NCBI GenBank assembly: GCA_000751555.1
Contig: CCEZ01000019.1
Location: 1-64,000 of the forward strand
DNA: 64,000 nt
DNA from: Anaerosalibacter massiliensis
GTDB taxonomy: Bacteria; Bacillota; Clostridia; Tissierellales; Sporanaerobacteraceae
Reading direction: 5' to 3'
Shown piece by piece: positions 1-8,585 of the stretch. Under the pieces are notes generated by a model. It saw only the letters and a list, made by a program, of their open reading frames with translations, made no database searches and was not told the origin of the DNA. Positions within the stretch are counted from its first letter, which is position 1. Each line of letters starts with the position of its first letter. The position numbers were made by a program, and so were the translations under genes.

Positions 1-446
1 CCCCGCCTATGAAGTCCCAAAGAAAGCGGTCCACCTTTTTCCTCATCTCCAAAAGTAAACTCCATTTTATTTCTATACTCATATTCTTTAGGACTTTTTT
101 CAATTCCTAAAAAATTAATATTTCCTAATCCTTCACTATTAAATAATTCTTTTACCTGGGTTAGTTTATATTTCAATTCTTCTTCATAAGAAAAAGATTG
201 ATAAGTACATCCTCCGCACCTTCCAAAATGAGGACATTCAGAATCTATTTCTAAAGGAGATTTTCTAATCACTTCAATTATTTTACCCTCAAAAAAATCT
301 CTACGTTTTCTTTTAATAGATACTTTTACAACTTGGCCCTCTATACCTCCCTTGACTTGAATCTTTTTTCCATCTACATATCCAATAGCCTTATTGGGAA
401 AGAGAACCTTATCTATTTTCATTTCTACTACATCTTTTTTTCTCAT
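1..446 (-). CDS. rlmD: 23S rRNA (uracil-C5)-methyltransferase, RlmD/TrmA family (partial)
   Basis: Only the first ~148 codons are in the window; the gene continues past the left edge. The reverse strand reads MRKKDVVEMKIDKV, then a TRAM-like beta domain (about residues 1-60, basic KRKRR stretch) and the iron-sulfur cysteine pattern CPHFGRCGGC, then KNKMEFTF-like sequence typical of the N-terminal part of RumA/RlmD enzymes. These use SAM and a [4Fe-4S] cluster to make m5U in 23S rRNA. The start at 446 follows an AAGGAGTGAAT ribosome site. Which uracil is modified (RlmD, RlmC or the dual RlmCD) cannot be told from this fragment. Confidence 0.85.
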   Translation of the reverse strand, partial: MRKKDVVEMKIDKVLFPNKAIGYVDGKKIQVKGGIEGQVVKVSIKRKRRDFFEGKIIEVIRKSPLEIDSECPHFGRCGGCTYQSFSYEEELKYKLTQVKELFNSEGLGNINFLGIEKSPKEYEYRNKMEFTFGDEEKGGPLSLGLHRR

Positions 447-489
447 TATATTCACTCCTTTCAACTTTATTATTATACCAATTGTAGAC

Positions 490-525
490 AAAAAAAATAA
501 GGGGAAATTTACTCCCCCTTTTTTG
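490..525. terminator. Intrinsic terminator, probably bidirectional
   Basis: The stem AAGGGG/CCCCTT (499-504 with 515-520) is flanked by an A-run on the left and a T-run on the right, so it can terminate in either direction. The stop codon of the WG-repeat gene (509-511) lies in the loop. It fits the end of that minus-strand gene. Confidence 0.75.
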
Positions 526-2344
526 TATGATTAAGAGCTTTCCAGAATTCAGAATTAGTATCTAAAATGTCCTCCATGTCTTTATATGGAATATTAAACC
601 TTTGAAAGCCATCTGCATAATCGGCTATTTCATCTGGATAAAAATATAGTTGTAAATAATCCTTAAATAGTATGAAATTTTCTTCCTCTATATCATCAAG
701 ATCCTCTAAAGAATATGTTCCTTCTTCTTTTTTATGTCTTTCTCCTATTTCTTTCTTTATAATATCCATCAATTCATCTGAATAATTTATATCTGGCTTA
801 AATAAATCCCTCAATTCATATAATCTACCTGTCTTCAAATCTATATGATATGTTTGCTCCATTGGTATAGTGCCTTCTAGCTCAAAGTTATTATAAAAGG
901 AACTTTTTTGAACCATTAATAAATTATTGTATACTTTAATTTTATAATCAATTTTGATCATTACATTATTTTTAGATTTTTCTACTTCATTTACTGCATT
1001 AGCAACAAACAAATTATAAATTTGATTATTTATTATTTCTTCTACTTTTTTATTTTCCATATTCTGTAATTTTGGATAATAAATACTTAAAAACATATTA
1101 GGATTGTATTTATTTTCTTTTGCTATAATACTTTCATTTAATTTATATGCATTATCTTCTTTCCATATAATCTTTCCCTCTTTATCATAATAGGAAAACC
1201 TATCATCTATAAGAGCTTTTATTATATCCCCTCTTAAAACTAGTTCTCCTACACCATCTATTTCAGGAAGATTTGACATCTTATTTCCCTCTTTATCTAA
1301 AAAGAAAGTTTTCTTGCTATCACTAACTGAAATATAACCATTTTTTATTTCTTTACCTATATTATAATATTTAAAATCCGTTAATTGTTTTCCATCCTTA
1401 TCTAGAATAGCTTTTTTTAAGAATATTTCATTACCTCCATTTTCATCTTTTGAAGCTTCAAATAGCCCTTCTCCTAAATAAGATATATAAGTGAAATCAG
1501 GCTTAATTAGAAACTTTCCTTCTTTATTTATTACTCCCATTTTCCCAATTTCACTAGAATCTTTGTCAATACTAACTATAGCCATTCCATCTTTAAAACT
1601 AGAACTGTTTTTAAACCTAGGTTCTATAAGAACTTCACCTTCTTCATCTAAAAAACCAAATAAATTATCTTCATTGGCAAATAAAAAGGTTTCATTCTTT
1701 TCATCTGGAGTTACATCTTCATATTTAAGTTTGTTAATAATTTTTCCACTTTTATCTATTATTAAATTTTCATTGCTTTCTGTTTTAACTAAAACCCTTC
1801 CATTTTTAAAATCCCAGGCCATATTATACTTAGGTTTTATAAGAACTTTACCATTTTTATTTATATATCCCATTTTTACATTGCCATCTTTACTTTTCTT
1901 TCCTGCAACTATATAGTTATTACTTGATTTCCCTATGAATGTATATTCCTTAGAACTAAACAATTCATTTCCCTTTATATCTAATATATAATATTTATCA
2001 TCTTTTACTGCACTAAATACCCCTTCTTCAATATCTCCTATGGAATCATATATTGGTGACAAAACCACTTTATTATCTCTATCTATAAGTCCTACTTTAC
2101 CATCTAAATACACTTTTGCTAAACCGTTTTCATCAAACTCCTCAGTCATTTCATATTCAGGTTCAATAACAAAATTACCATTTTCTCCTAAGTATCCCCA
2201 TTTTCTTTGATTTCTTTCTTTTTTATAAGCTGGATAAAGATTTATATTTTCTGACTCTTCAATAGTTTCAGTAGTATTTACACAAGAAGTTAAAATAAAA
2301 ATCCATACTAATGATAATAAAATTAATGTCTTTTTTCCCCTCAT
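509..2344 (-). CDS. WG-repeat lipoprotein with RsiV-like C-terminal domain
   Basis: A predicted surface lipoprotein of 611 aa. The signal peptide ends in LTSC (Cys21 would be lipidated). Residues ~40-420 hold about ten WG/KWGF-type repeats of the pattern GY(I/L)-(N/D)xxGxxx(I/L)xPxY, a fold used for protein or wall contacts. The last ~180 residues resemble the DUF3298/RsiV-like extracellular domain (YPKLQN... through YFYPDEIADYADG). The start MRGKKT at 2344 follows AGAGGG. An upstream in-frame ATG at 2360 (MKRGCS), after AAAGGAA, is a real alternative. It appears monocistronic between terminators. Its partner is unknown; an envelope-stress or wall-binding role is only inference. Confidence 0.75.
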   Translation of the reverse strand: MRGKKTLILLSLVWIFILTSCVNTTETIEESENINLYPAYKKERNQRKWGYLGENGNFVIEPEYEMTEEFDENGLAKVYLDGKVGLIDRDNKVVLSPIYDSIGDIEEGVFSAVKDDKYYILDIKGNELFSSKEYTFIGKSSNNYIVAGKKSKDGNVKMGYINKNGKVLIKPKYNMAWDFKNGRVLVKTESNENLIIDKSGKIINKLKYEDVTPDEKNETFLFANEDNLFGFLDEEGEVLIEPRFKNSSSFKDGMAIVSIDKDSSEIGKMGVINKEGKFLIKPDFTYISYLGEGLFEASKDENGGNEIFLKKAILDKDGKQLTDFKYYNIGKEIKNGYISVSDSKKTFFLDKEGNKMSNLPEIDGVGELVLRGDIIKALIDDRFSYYDKEGKIIWKEDNAYKLNESIIAKENKYNPNMFLSIYYPKLQNMENKKVEEIINNQIYNLFVANAVNEVEKSKNNVMIKIDYKIKVYNNLLMVQKSSFYNNFELEGTIPMEQTYHIDLKTGRLYELRDLFKPDINYSDELMDIIKKEIGERHKKEEGTYSLEDLDDIEEENFILFKDYLQLYFYPDEIADYADGFQRFNIPYKDMEDILDTNSEFWKALNHTKKGE

Positions 2345-2474
2345 GCTGCACCCTCTTTTCATATTTCCTTTCAAAATAATTATATAATTTATATATGAGT
2401 TTTTCAAGTGATAAGTCCTCTATATATGCGATTCTTAAAAGAAAGATAATTTTTTATATACCTTATTTAATAAA

Positions 2475-2505
2475 ATTAAAAAAAGGATGGAGAAGTCCAT
2501 CCTTT
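2475..2505 (-). terminator. Terminator of the ribose operon
   Basis: A perfect 10-bp stem AAAGGATGGA/TCCATCCTTT (2482-2491 with 2496-2505) with a GAAG loop lies just after the rbsB stop. On the minus strand it is followed by TTTTTTT. Confidence 0.85.
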
Positions 2506-2510
2506 CTATT

Positions 2511-3452
2511 TTATTCGGTTATAAGCTTTAGGTCTACTGGTATAAACTCTTCAACCTTTTCTCCTTTCACTACTTTTTCTGCTGCTTCTACTCCTAATGC
2601 TCCTATTTTTTCTGGTTGTTGAGCTACTGTTGCTGCCATTTCTCCATTCTCAACTGATTTTACTGCATCATCTGTTGCATCAAATCCAACAACCACTATA
2701 TTTTTTCCTGCCCCTTTAACTGCTTCTAATGCTCCCAATGCCATCTCATCATTGTGTGCAAATATAGCATCTATTTCTGCGTGAGATTGTAATATATTTT
2801 CCATTACTTCTAGTCCTTTTGTTCTATTAAAATCAGCTGGTTGTTTTGCTACCACTTCAATATCAGTTTCTTTTATTGCCTTATTAAAACCTTCTCCTCT
2901 ATCTATTGCTGCTGAAGCTCCTGGTATTCCTTCTATTTCTACTACCTTTCCTTTTCCTTCAAGTTGTTCTATTATAAATTTTCCAGCCATTTCACCACCA
3001 GCTACATTATCAGAAGCAATATGAGTTGCTACTTCTCCTCCATTTGCTACTCTATCAAGAGTTATAACTGGTATGTCAGCATCATTTGCTGCTGTTACAG
3101 CATTTGCTACTGCATCAGAATCTGTAGGATTTATTAAAATAACTGACACCTTTTTAGTAATTAAATCTTCTACATTTGAAATTTCTTTCCCTGGATCATC
3201 TTGAGAATCTAAAACTATTATTTCATAACCTAATTCTTTTGCCTTTTCTTCCGCTGCTTCTTTCATTGTTACAAAAAAAGGATTATTTAATGTGGAAACA
3301 ACAAGTCCTATTTTTACATCTTTATTATCTCCTGTTTCTTTATTAGGTTCATCTGTAGTAGCTGGTTTTTCTTCTGAGTTAGAACAACCTGATATTATTC
3401 CTATCACTAAAATCCCAATAAGTAAAACTGAAAGCATTTTCCTCATTTTCAT
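2511..3452 (-). CDS. rbsB: Ribose ABC transporter substrate-binding lipoprotein RbsB
   Basis: Captures ribose outside the membrane and delivers it to RbsC/RbsA. The 313-aa protein has a lipoprotein signal (GIISGC, Cys23) and then a periplasmic-binding-protein type I fold starting [14 protein letters not shown]. Further hallmarks are [23 protein letters not shown] and [16 protein letters not shown]. The start MKMRKM at 3452 is preceded by GGGGG; the longer reading from 3482 adds ten residues that spoil the signal peptide. It is the last gene of the rbs operon, directly before the terminator. D-ribose specificity is inferred from the family and the neighbouring rbsD and rbsK. Confidence 0.92.
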   Translation of the reverse strand: MKMRKMLSVLLIGILVIGIISGCSNSEEKPATTDEPNKETGDNKDVKIGLVVSTLNNPFFVTMKEAAEEKAKELGYEIIVLDSQDDPGKEISNVEDLITKKVSVILINPTDSDAVANAVTAANDADIPVITLDRVANGGEVATHIASDNVAGGEMAGKFIIEQLEGKGKVVEIEGIPGASAAIDRGEGFNKAIKETDIEVVAKQPADFNRTKGLEVMENILQSHAEIDAIFAHNDEMALGALEAVKGAGKNIVVVGFDATDDAVKSVENGEMAATVAQQPEKIGALGVEAAEKVVKGEKVEEFIPVDLKLITE

Positions 3453-3499
3453 AATATAAAAACCCCCTTGTTTTATTTTCATACATCAATAAAGCCCAT

Positions 3500-4432
3500 T
3501 TAATCATTTTTTCTATCTAAAAGAACTGCTAAAAGTATGACTATTCCTTTCACCATAGTTTGATAATATGAACTAACATTCATTAGATTCAAAGCATTGT
3601 TTATTATTCCTATTATTAAAGCTCCTACTATAGTTCCTAAAACACTTCCTACTCCTCCTGTAAGGCTTGTACCTCCTAAAACAACTGAAGCTATTGCATC
3701 TAGCTCATATCCAACACCAGCATTAGGTTGTGCAGAAGAAAGTCTAGATGTCATAACAATTCCTGCTAAAGCTGCAAGAAAACCACTAATTCCATAGACA
3801 AAAATCTTTACCTTATCTACATTTATTCCAGATAATTTAGTAGCTTCTTCATTTCCACCAAGAGAGTAGACATATCTTCCAAACTTCATATGTTTAAGTA
3901 AATAATAGGATAGCAAAAAGACTATAACCATGATATATATTGGTATAGGAATCTTTAGAAAATATCCTGCTCCAATATTTCTAAAAGCCTGAGCTCCTTT
4001 GCTACCTCCTGATGTTATAGGTCTTCCATCTGTAAATACTAATGTAGCCCCTCTTACTATAGTCATAGTTGCTAAAGTTGCAATAAAAGGTTGTAGTTTC
4101 CCTTTACTTATAAAAATACCATTAAGTATTCCAATAATAGAGCCTATTATTAATGCCACTATAACTGCTAAAAATACACTAAAACCTGCAGATACCATAC
4201 TAATACATACAGCACCTGAAAAAGCTAAAATAGAACCTACTGACAGATCTATGCCACCAGTTAGAACAACAAAAGTCATACCTGCAGCTATAATGGAATT
4301 TATGGATGTTTGTCTTAATATATTTAATATATTATTAACTGTTAAAAAATCTTTATTAAATATAGAAATAATTATAGAAAATAGTATTAGACCAATTATA
4401 GATTTATATTTTTTAAAGAATTCTCTATTCAT
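3500..4432 (-). CDS. rbsC: Ribose ABC transporter permease RbsC
   Basis: Membrane channel of the ribose importer, 310 aa with about eight to ten hydrophobic segments. It carries the BPD_transp_2 family signatures AAGMTFVVLTGGIDLSVGS near the N-terminus and VLGGTSLTGGVGSVLGT near the C-terminus, the latter being the loop that touches the ATPase. The start is immediately next to the rbsA stop (GAG TAA ATG), so translation is probably coupled. The length matches other RbsC proteins. The substrate is assigned from operon context. Confidence 0.93.
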   Translation of the reverse strand: MNREFFKKYKSIIGLILFSIIISIFNKDFLTVNNILNILRQTSINSIIAAGMTFVVLTGGIDLSVGSILAFSGAVCISMVSAGFSVFLAVIVALIIGSIIGILNGIFISKGKLQPFIATLATMTIVRGATLVFTDGRPITSGGSKGAQAFRNIGAGYFLKIPIPIYIMVIVFLLSYYLLKHMKFGRYVYSLGGNEEATKLSGINVDKVKIFVYGISGFLAALAGIVMTSRLSSAQPNAGVGYELDAIASVVLGGTSLTGGVGSVLGTIVGALIIGIINNALNLMNVSSYYQTMVKGIVILLAVLLDRKND

Positions 4433-5932
4433 TTACTCCATCTCCTTTATTCCCACTGCATATTTCATTATTTTTTCTTGAGAAGCTTCTTCAATACTTA
4501 TTTCTCCAGAAATTTCTCCTTCATGCATTACTAAAACTCTATCAGATATTCCTAATATTTCTGGAATATCTGAAGAAATCATAATTATACTCATCCCATG
4601 AGACTTAAACTCATTTATTAAATCATATATTTCTTTTTTAGCCCCTACATCTACCCCTCTGGTGGGTTCATCTAATATAAGGATTTTAGGCTCTGACATA
4701 AGACTTTTGGCTATAGAAACTTTTTGTTGATTCCCTCCACTTAAATTTTTTATTAATTGATTTATGGAAGGAGTTTTAATAGATAGTTTATTAATATATT
4801 CTTCTGCAATCTTTTTTTCTAGTTCTTTATTAATATGTCCAAAATTATTAACAAAACATTTTAATGATGAAATAGTCATGTTTTCTAATACTGGCAAATT
4901 TAACACAAGTCCTTCGCCTTTTCTATCTTCAGATACATAAGTTATTCCTTGCTCTATAGCATCTTTTTCTGATTTTATATCTGCTTTTTTTCCATATATA
5001 TAAATATCTCCGCTACTACTTTCAATAGTTCCATATATAGTTTTGGCAAGCTCAGTCCTTCCTGAACCCATAAGGCCTGATATACCTAGTATCTCGCCTT
5101 TAAGTAAATTAAATGAAATATTACTTATATATTCATTAGAAAGATTTTTAACTTCCAATACTGTATCCCCTAATTTTGAATCTATTCTAGGAAATTGTTC
5201 ATCAAGTTTTCTACCAACCATCATTTCAATTATTTCATCTTCTGTAATATCTTCTACTAATTCTTCTCCTATGAATTGTCCATCTCTTAAAACAGTGATA
5301 CTATCACAAATCTGAAAAACTTCTTGTAGTCGATGAGATATATATACAATACTTTTTCCAGATTCTCTAAGTTCATTAATTACTCTAAAAAGATTTTCTG
5401 TTTCTTTATCTGTAAGGGAATCTGTAGGCTCATCCATAATAATTATTTTTGCATCTATAGATAGTGCTTTAGCTATCTCTACCATTTGTTGTTCTGCTAT
5501 ACTAAGATCTTTAACTAGTTTTCTAGAGTTTAATTTCATTCCTAATTTATTTAAATATTCTTCCGATTCTATGTATAACTTATTCCAATCTACCTTTCCA
5601 AACTTTTTTGAAGGTTCTCTTCCTAAAAAAATATTTTCTCCTATACTTAAGTAAGGCACAAGGTTTAATTCTTGATGTATTATAGCTATACCTGCATCCT
5701 GAGCTTCCTTAGGCGTATCAAAATTTACTTCCTTTTCATGGAGTATTATTTTACCTTTATCTTTTGGATATACTCCACTTAATATTTTCATCAAAGTTGA
5801 CTTTCCAGCACCATTTTCTCCAATCAATGCCATTACATTTCCTTTATATAGATGAAAATTTACATTGTCCAATGCTTTAACTCCTGGAAATTTCTTTGTT
5901 ATGCCATTCATTTCAAGAATTATATCATCCAC
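4433..5932 (-). CDS. rbsA: Ribose ABC transporter ATP-binding protein RbsA (two ABC domains)
   Basis: Energises ribose import and has two fused ABC domains, as usual for RbsA (~500 aa). Domain 1 has Walker A GENGAGKST, signature LSIAEQQ and Walker B IIIMDEPT. Domain 2 has a degenerate Walker A (GLMGSGRTE), LSGGNQQK and LILDEPTRGVD. The degenerate second P-loop is normal for sugar-importer double ATPases. The longest frame opens with a GTG at 5941 that is itself part of the GAGGTG ribosome site. The GTG at 5932 (MDDIILEMNG), six bases after it, is the better start. It lies between rbsD and rbsC. Confidence 0.92.
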   Translation of the reverse strand: MDDIILEMNGITKKFPGVKALDNVNFHLYKGNVMALIGENGAGKSTLMKILSGVYPKDKGKIILHEKEVNFDTPKEAQDAGIAIIHQELNLVPYLSIGENIFLGREPSKKFGKVDWNKLYIESEEYLNKLGMKLNSRKLVKDLSIAEQQMVEIAKALSIDAKIIIMDEPTDSLTDKETENLFRVINELRESGKSIVYISHRLQEVFQICDSITVLRDGQFIGEELVEDITEDEIIEMMVGRKLDEQFPRIDSKLGDTVLEVKNLSNEYISNISFNLLKGEILGISGLMGSGRTELAKTIYGTIESSSGDIYIYGKKADIKSEKDAIEQGITYVSEDRKGEGLVLNLPVLENMTISSLKCFVNNFGHINKELEKKIAEEYINKLSIKTPSINQLIKNLSGGNQQKVSIAKSLMSEPKILILDEPTRGVDVGAKKEIYDLINEFKSHGMSIIMISSDIPEILGISDRVLVMHEGEISGEISIEEASQEKIMKYAVGIKEME

Positions 5933-5948
5933 ATAGAACACCTCTTTT

Positions 5949-6368
5949 CTAAAACACTACAGAAGATTTTAATATTATATTGGCATAAGGTGTGAACTCT
6001 CCTGTCCTTATAACAGCTACACAATTCTTTGTTTCCTTTTTAAAACTTTCATGACTTATTTTGTTTATTTTTATCTTAGAACCCTCTATGTTTTCCAAAT
6101 AATTAATTCGATTAATTATTTCACTATATATTTTAGGATTTGCCTTTTCAATTTCCTCAGCTATTGTTATTTCTTCAATTTTTAATTCTTCCAATACTAT
6201 GTCTAAAGTCTCTATAAAAGAAGGAATTCCTTTAGTAAGTGCTAAATCTATCCTATCCACTTCTTTAGAAATAGGTAACCCACTATCAGATATAGCAATA
6301 GTATCTGTATGTCCCATTTTTGCAATAGTATAAGATAACTCTGAATTTATAAGCTTTCCCTTCTTCAT
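5949..6368 (-). CDS. rbsD: D-ribose pyranase RbsD
   Basis: Interconverts beta-pyranose and beta-furanose ribose so that ribokinase can use the imported sugar; cytoplasmic decamer in known members. The 139-aa length is typical. The N-terminal MKKGKLINSELSYTIAKMGH places the catalytic His at position 20, followed by DTIAISDSGLPI. The C-terminal VIRTGEFTPYANIIL is the other active-site strand. Its ATG overlaps the rbsK stop by one base (TAATG). Confidence 0.94.
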   Translation of the reverse strand: MKKGKLINSELSYTIAKMGHTDTIAISDSGLPISKEVDRIDLALTKGIPSFIETLDIVLEELKIEEITIAEEIEKANPKIYSEIINRINYLENIEGSKIKINKISHESFKKETKNCVAVIRTGEFTPYANIILKSSVVF

Positions 6369-7285
6369 TAATATCTCCCCTTAAAATCTAAAACTTCATC
6401 AATATAAGGTAGGGAACTTTGTGCTCCTTCTTTTGTAACAGCTAAAGCCCCAACTTTTAATGCAAAATCTATTATTTCATCTATATCTTTTTCATGAGAT
6501 AATCCAACTGCAATAGCGGCATTGAAACTATCTCCTGCACCTGTAGTATCTACTGGTACAACTTTATATGCATCATATTTTTTAAATGTATTTTTATTTA
6601 CATATATACAACCACTATCCCCTAAGGTTATTATTAACTCCTTAATTCCTAGATCTATAAGCTTTTGAGCTGCTTTTCTTATATCCTCTTCGTTCTTAAT
6701 ACTTATACCACTTAAAATTTCAAGCTCTGTTTCATTAGGAGTTAATAAGTCTATATTTTTAATTATATCTCTATCTAATACTTGAGCTGGTGCTGGATTC
6801 AATATAGTATATTTTCCATTTTCTTTAGCCTTACTTAAGGTATGTTCCACTATTTCAATAGGTATCTCTAATTGAGTAATAACTATTTTTGAATATTCTA
6901 TTAATTTTTTAGCTTTATCAATATCCTTTTTCTCTATTTCATAATTAGCACCTGGAGCTACTACTATTGAGTTTTCTCCACTTCTATCTACAGTAATTAA
7001 AGCAACTCCTGTAGATATATCTTTCTCACTTTTAATAAAGCTAGTATCCACACCATCACTGTTCATAGTTTGTATTAATTTATTTCCAAAATTATCTTGT
7101 CCAACTTTTCCAATCATTGCTACATTTCCACCTAATCTAGCTACAGCTACAGCTTGATTTGCACCTTTTCCTCCAGGTATTTGATTGAAATTTTCACCTA
7201 ATATAGTTTGACCTTTCTTAGGCATTTCATCTACATTAATTACTAGATCCATATTTATACTTCCTACAACTAAAATATCTTTCAT
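6368..7285 (-). CDS. rbsK: Ribokinase RbsK
   Basis: Phosphorylates D-ribose to ribose 5-phosphate with ATP. The 305-aa PfkB-family protein shows VVGSINMDLVI at the N-terminus, the sugar-binding GGKGANQAVAVARLGG motif (PfkB signature 1), and DTTGAGDSFNAAIAVG near residue 250 with the catalytic Asp (signature 2). The start follows a GAGGTGATGAT ribosome site. It is the second gene of the rbs operon, after the regulator. Confidence 0.95.
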   Translation of the reverse strand: MKDILVVGSINMDLVINVDEMPKKGQTILGENFNQIPGGKGANQAVAVARLGGNVAMIGKVGQDNFGNKLIQTMNSDGVDTSFIKSEKDISTGVALITVDRSGENSIVVAPGANYEIEKKDIDKAKKLIEYSKIVITQLEIPIEIVEHTLSKAKENGKYTILNPAPAQVLDRDIIKNIDLLTPNETELEILSGISIKNEEDIRKAAQKLIDLGIKELIITLGDSGCIYVNKNTFKKYDAYKVVPVDTTGAGDSFNAAIAVGLSHEKDIDEIIDFALKVGALAVTKEGAQSSLPYIDEVLDFKGRY

Positions 7286-7309
7286 ATCATCACCTCAGCT
7301 CTTATATAC

Positions 7310-8314
7310 CTATACCTTAGTAGATTTCCTAATTATTAATTTAGTTTCTAGAACTATGTCTTTATCAATTTTTTCTTTTCCTTCAATTATATTTATGAGT
7401 ATTTCTACTGCTCTATAGCCCATTTGATAATTTGGTTGCTTTACAGTAGTAAGGGTTGGCTCTACTAATCTTGACATGTATATATCATCATAACCTACAA
7501 TCCCAATATCTTTAGGTATGTTTAATCCTCTATCTTTAAAAGATTTCATCACTCCAAAAGCAATTAGATCATTTCCACAAAATACAGAATCAAATTTTAT
7601 TTTACTATCTAAAACTTTTTTTCCTATTTCATAACCCCAAGAATATTTATATTCTCCTTCTATAACTAACTCATTATTATAATCTATCCTCTTTTCTTTT
7701 AGAGCTTTTTTGTATCCTTTAAGTCTATCTTTTGAAGGTATAGTACTCAAAGGCCCTGACAAAAACAAGATATTCTTATAATTATTTTCTAATAAATAAC
7801 TAACTGCCTGATAAGCACCAGAAATGTTATTTACAAATACTTTTCCATTTATCCCTTCAAGATTTGAATCTCTATCTACTAACACTAAAGGTATGGAATT
7901 ATATCTTGACCTCTCAATATTCAATTCTTCTTTAGCAGAGGCAGCAAGCACTATTCCGTCTACCATTTTTTCTACAAGCATATTTATATTTTTATTTTCT
8001 TTTTCTATATCATCATCAGTATTACAAAATATAATACTATATCCTTTTTCTTGAGCTTTGTCTTCTGCTCCCCTAGCTATTTCTGGAAAAAAAGGATTTG
8101 TTATATCTGGAATAATCAAACCTATAGTTTTAGTCCTTTTAGTAACTAGACTTCTAGCTACATTATTTGGTACATAATTATATTCCTTAGTTATTTTTAA
8201 AACTTTTTCTCTAGTAGCCTGACTAATGTCTTTATCTTTTCCATTCAATACTTTAGAAACTGTTGCAGTTGATACTCCAGCAATAGCTGCTATATCTTTT
8301 ATAGTTATAGACAT
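7310..8314 (-). CDS. rbsR: LacI-family repressor of the ribose operon
   Basis: A 334-aa LacI/GalR repressor. The N-terminal helix-turn-helix reads TIKDIAAIAGVSTATVSKVLNG, then the hinge helix region VPNNVARSLVTKRT, then a sugar-binding core (IGLIIPDITNPFF, GIVGYDDIYMSRLVEPTLTTV). It is the first gene of the rbs operon, with a matching palindrome overlapping its own promoter at 8331-8365. Autoregulated repression relieved by ribose is therefore the natural model. The effector is inferred from the operon. Confidence 0.9.
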   Translation of the reverse strand: MSITIKDIAAIAGVSTATVSKVLNGKDKDISQATREKVLKITKEYNYVPNNVARSLVTKRTKTIGLIIPDITNPFFPEIARGAEDKAQEKGYSIIFCNTDDDIEKENKNINMLVEKMVDGIVLAASAKEELNIERSRYNSIPLVLVDRDSNLEGINGKVFVNNISGAYQAVSYLLENNYKNILFLSGPLSTIPSKDRLKGYKKALKEKRIDYNNELVIEGEYKYSWGYEIGKKVLDSKIKFDSVFCGNDLIAFGVMKSFKDRGLNIPKDIGIVGYDDIYMSRLVEPTLTTVKQPNYQMGYRAVEILINIIEGKEKIDKDIVLETKLIIRKSTKV

Positions 8315-8330
8315 AGTATTTACTCCCTTC

Positions 8331-8365
8331 TTTAGGTAAGCGTTTTACTAAATCGTTTACCTAAA
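8331..8365. promoter_or_regulatory. Palindromic LacI-type operator (rbs)
   Basis: The arms TTTAGGTAAGCG (8331-8342) and CGTTTACCTAAA (8354-8365) are inverted repeats with one mismatch over 12 bp, and contain two CG-centred GTAA..CG..TTAC-like submotifs as LacI-family proteins bind. It covers the predicted transcription start and touches the -10 box, an ideal place for repression by the adjacent regulator. Confidence 0.75.
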
Positions 8366-8393
8366 GTATAGCATGATTCAAAATTTATTGCAA
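8365..8393 (-). promoter_or_regulatory. rbs operon promoter
   Basis: On the minus strand the sequence reads TTGCAA, 17 bp, TATACT (-35 at 8388-8393, -10 at 8365-8370). The LacI-type operator begins right at the -10, and the rbsR start is ~50 bp downstream. Confidence 0.7.
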
Positions 8394-8399
8394 TATTAA

Positions 8400-8445
8400 T
8401 ATAAAATAAGATTAACTACTCATGAGTAGTTAATCTTATTTTATA
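8400..8445. repeat. 46-bp perfect palindrome
   Basis: A perfect inverted repeat centred between 8422 and 8423, containing TTAACTACTCATGAGTAGTTAA. It lies between the rbs promoter and the terminator of cas6. It could be a second terminator for cas6 transcription, but it sits only 7 bp upstream of the rbs -35 element, so a regulatory role is also possible. Confidence 0.6.
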
Positions 8446-8538
8446 AAAAGAATATTAATTTTTAAATATTGAATCTAAAAATTAAATACACAATTCAGCC
8501 TACGAGATAAGTAACGGAGTTTCTCTTGTATCAACTCT

Positions 8539-8571
8539 ATAAAAAATAGGTATACTAAAGATAGTATACCT
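8539..8571 (-). terminator. Terminator after the first cas6
   Basis: The stem AGGTATACT/AGTATACCT (8548-8556 with 8563-8571) is followed on the minus strand by ATTTTTTATAG, 15 bp beyond the cas6 stop. Confidence 0.8.
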
Positions 8572-8585
8572 CTAATAACATGCTC

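Noticed and set aside
1491-1916. Plus-strand ORF inside the WG-repeat gene
   Set aside because: Mirror translation of repeat DNA, with no ribosome site and no recognisable domain; the same applies to the other ORFs lying inside longer convincing genes.
8446-8585. Possible CRISPR repeats next to the first cas6
   Set aside because: No unit of 28-37 bp recurs here or on the other side of the gene; only a palindrome and a terminator are present.
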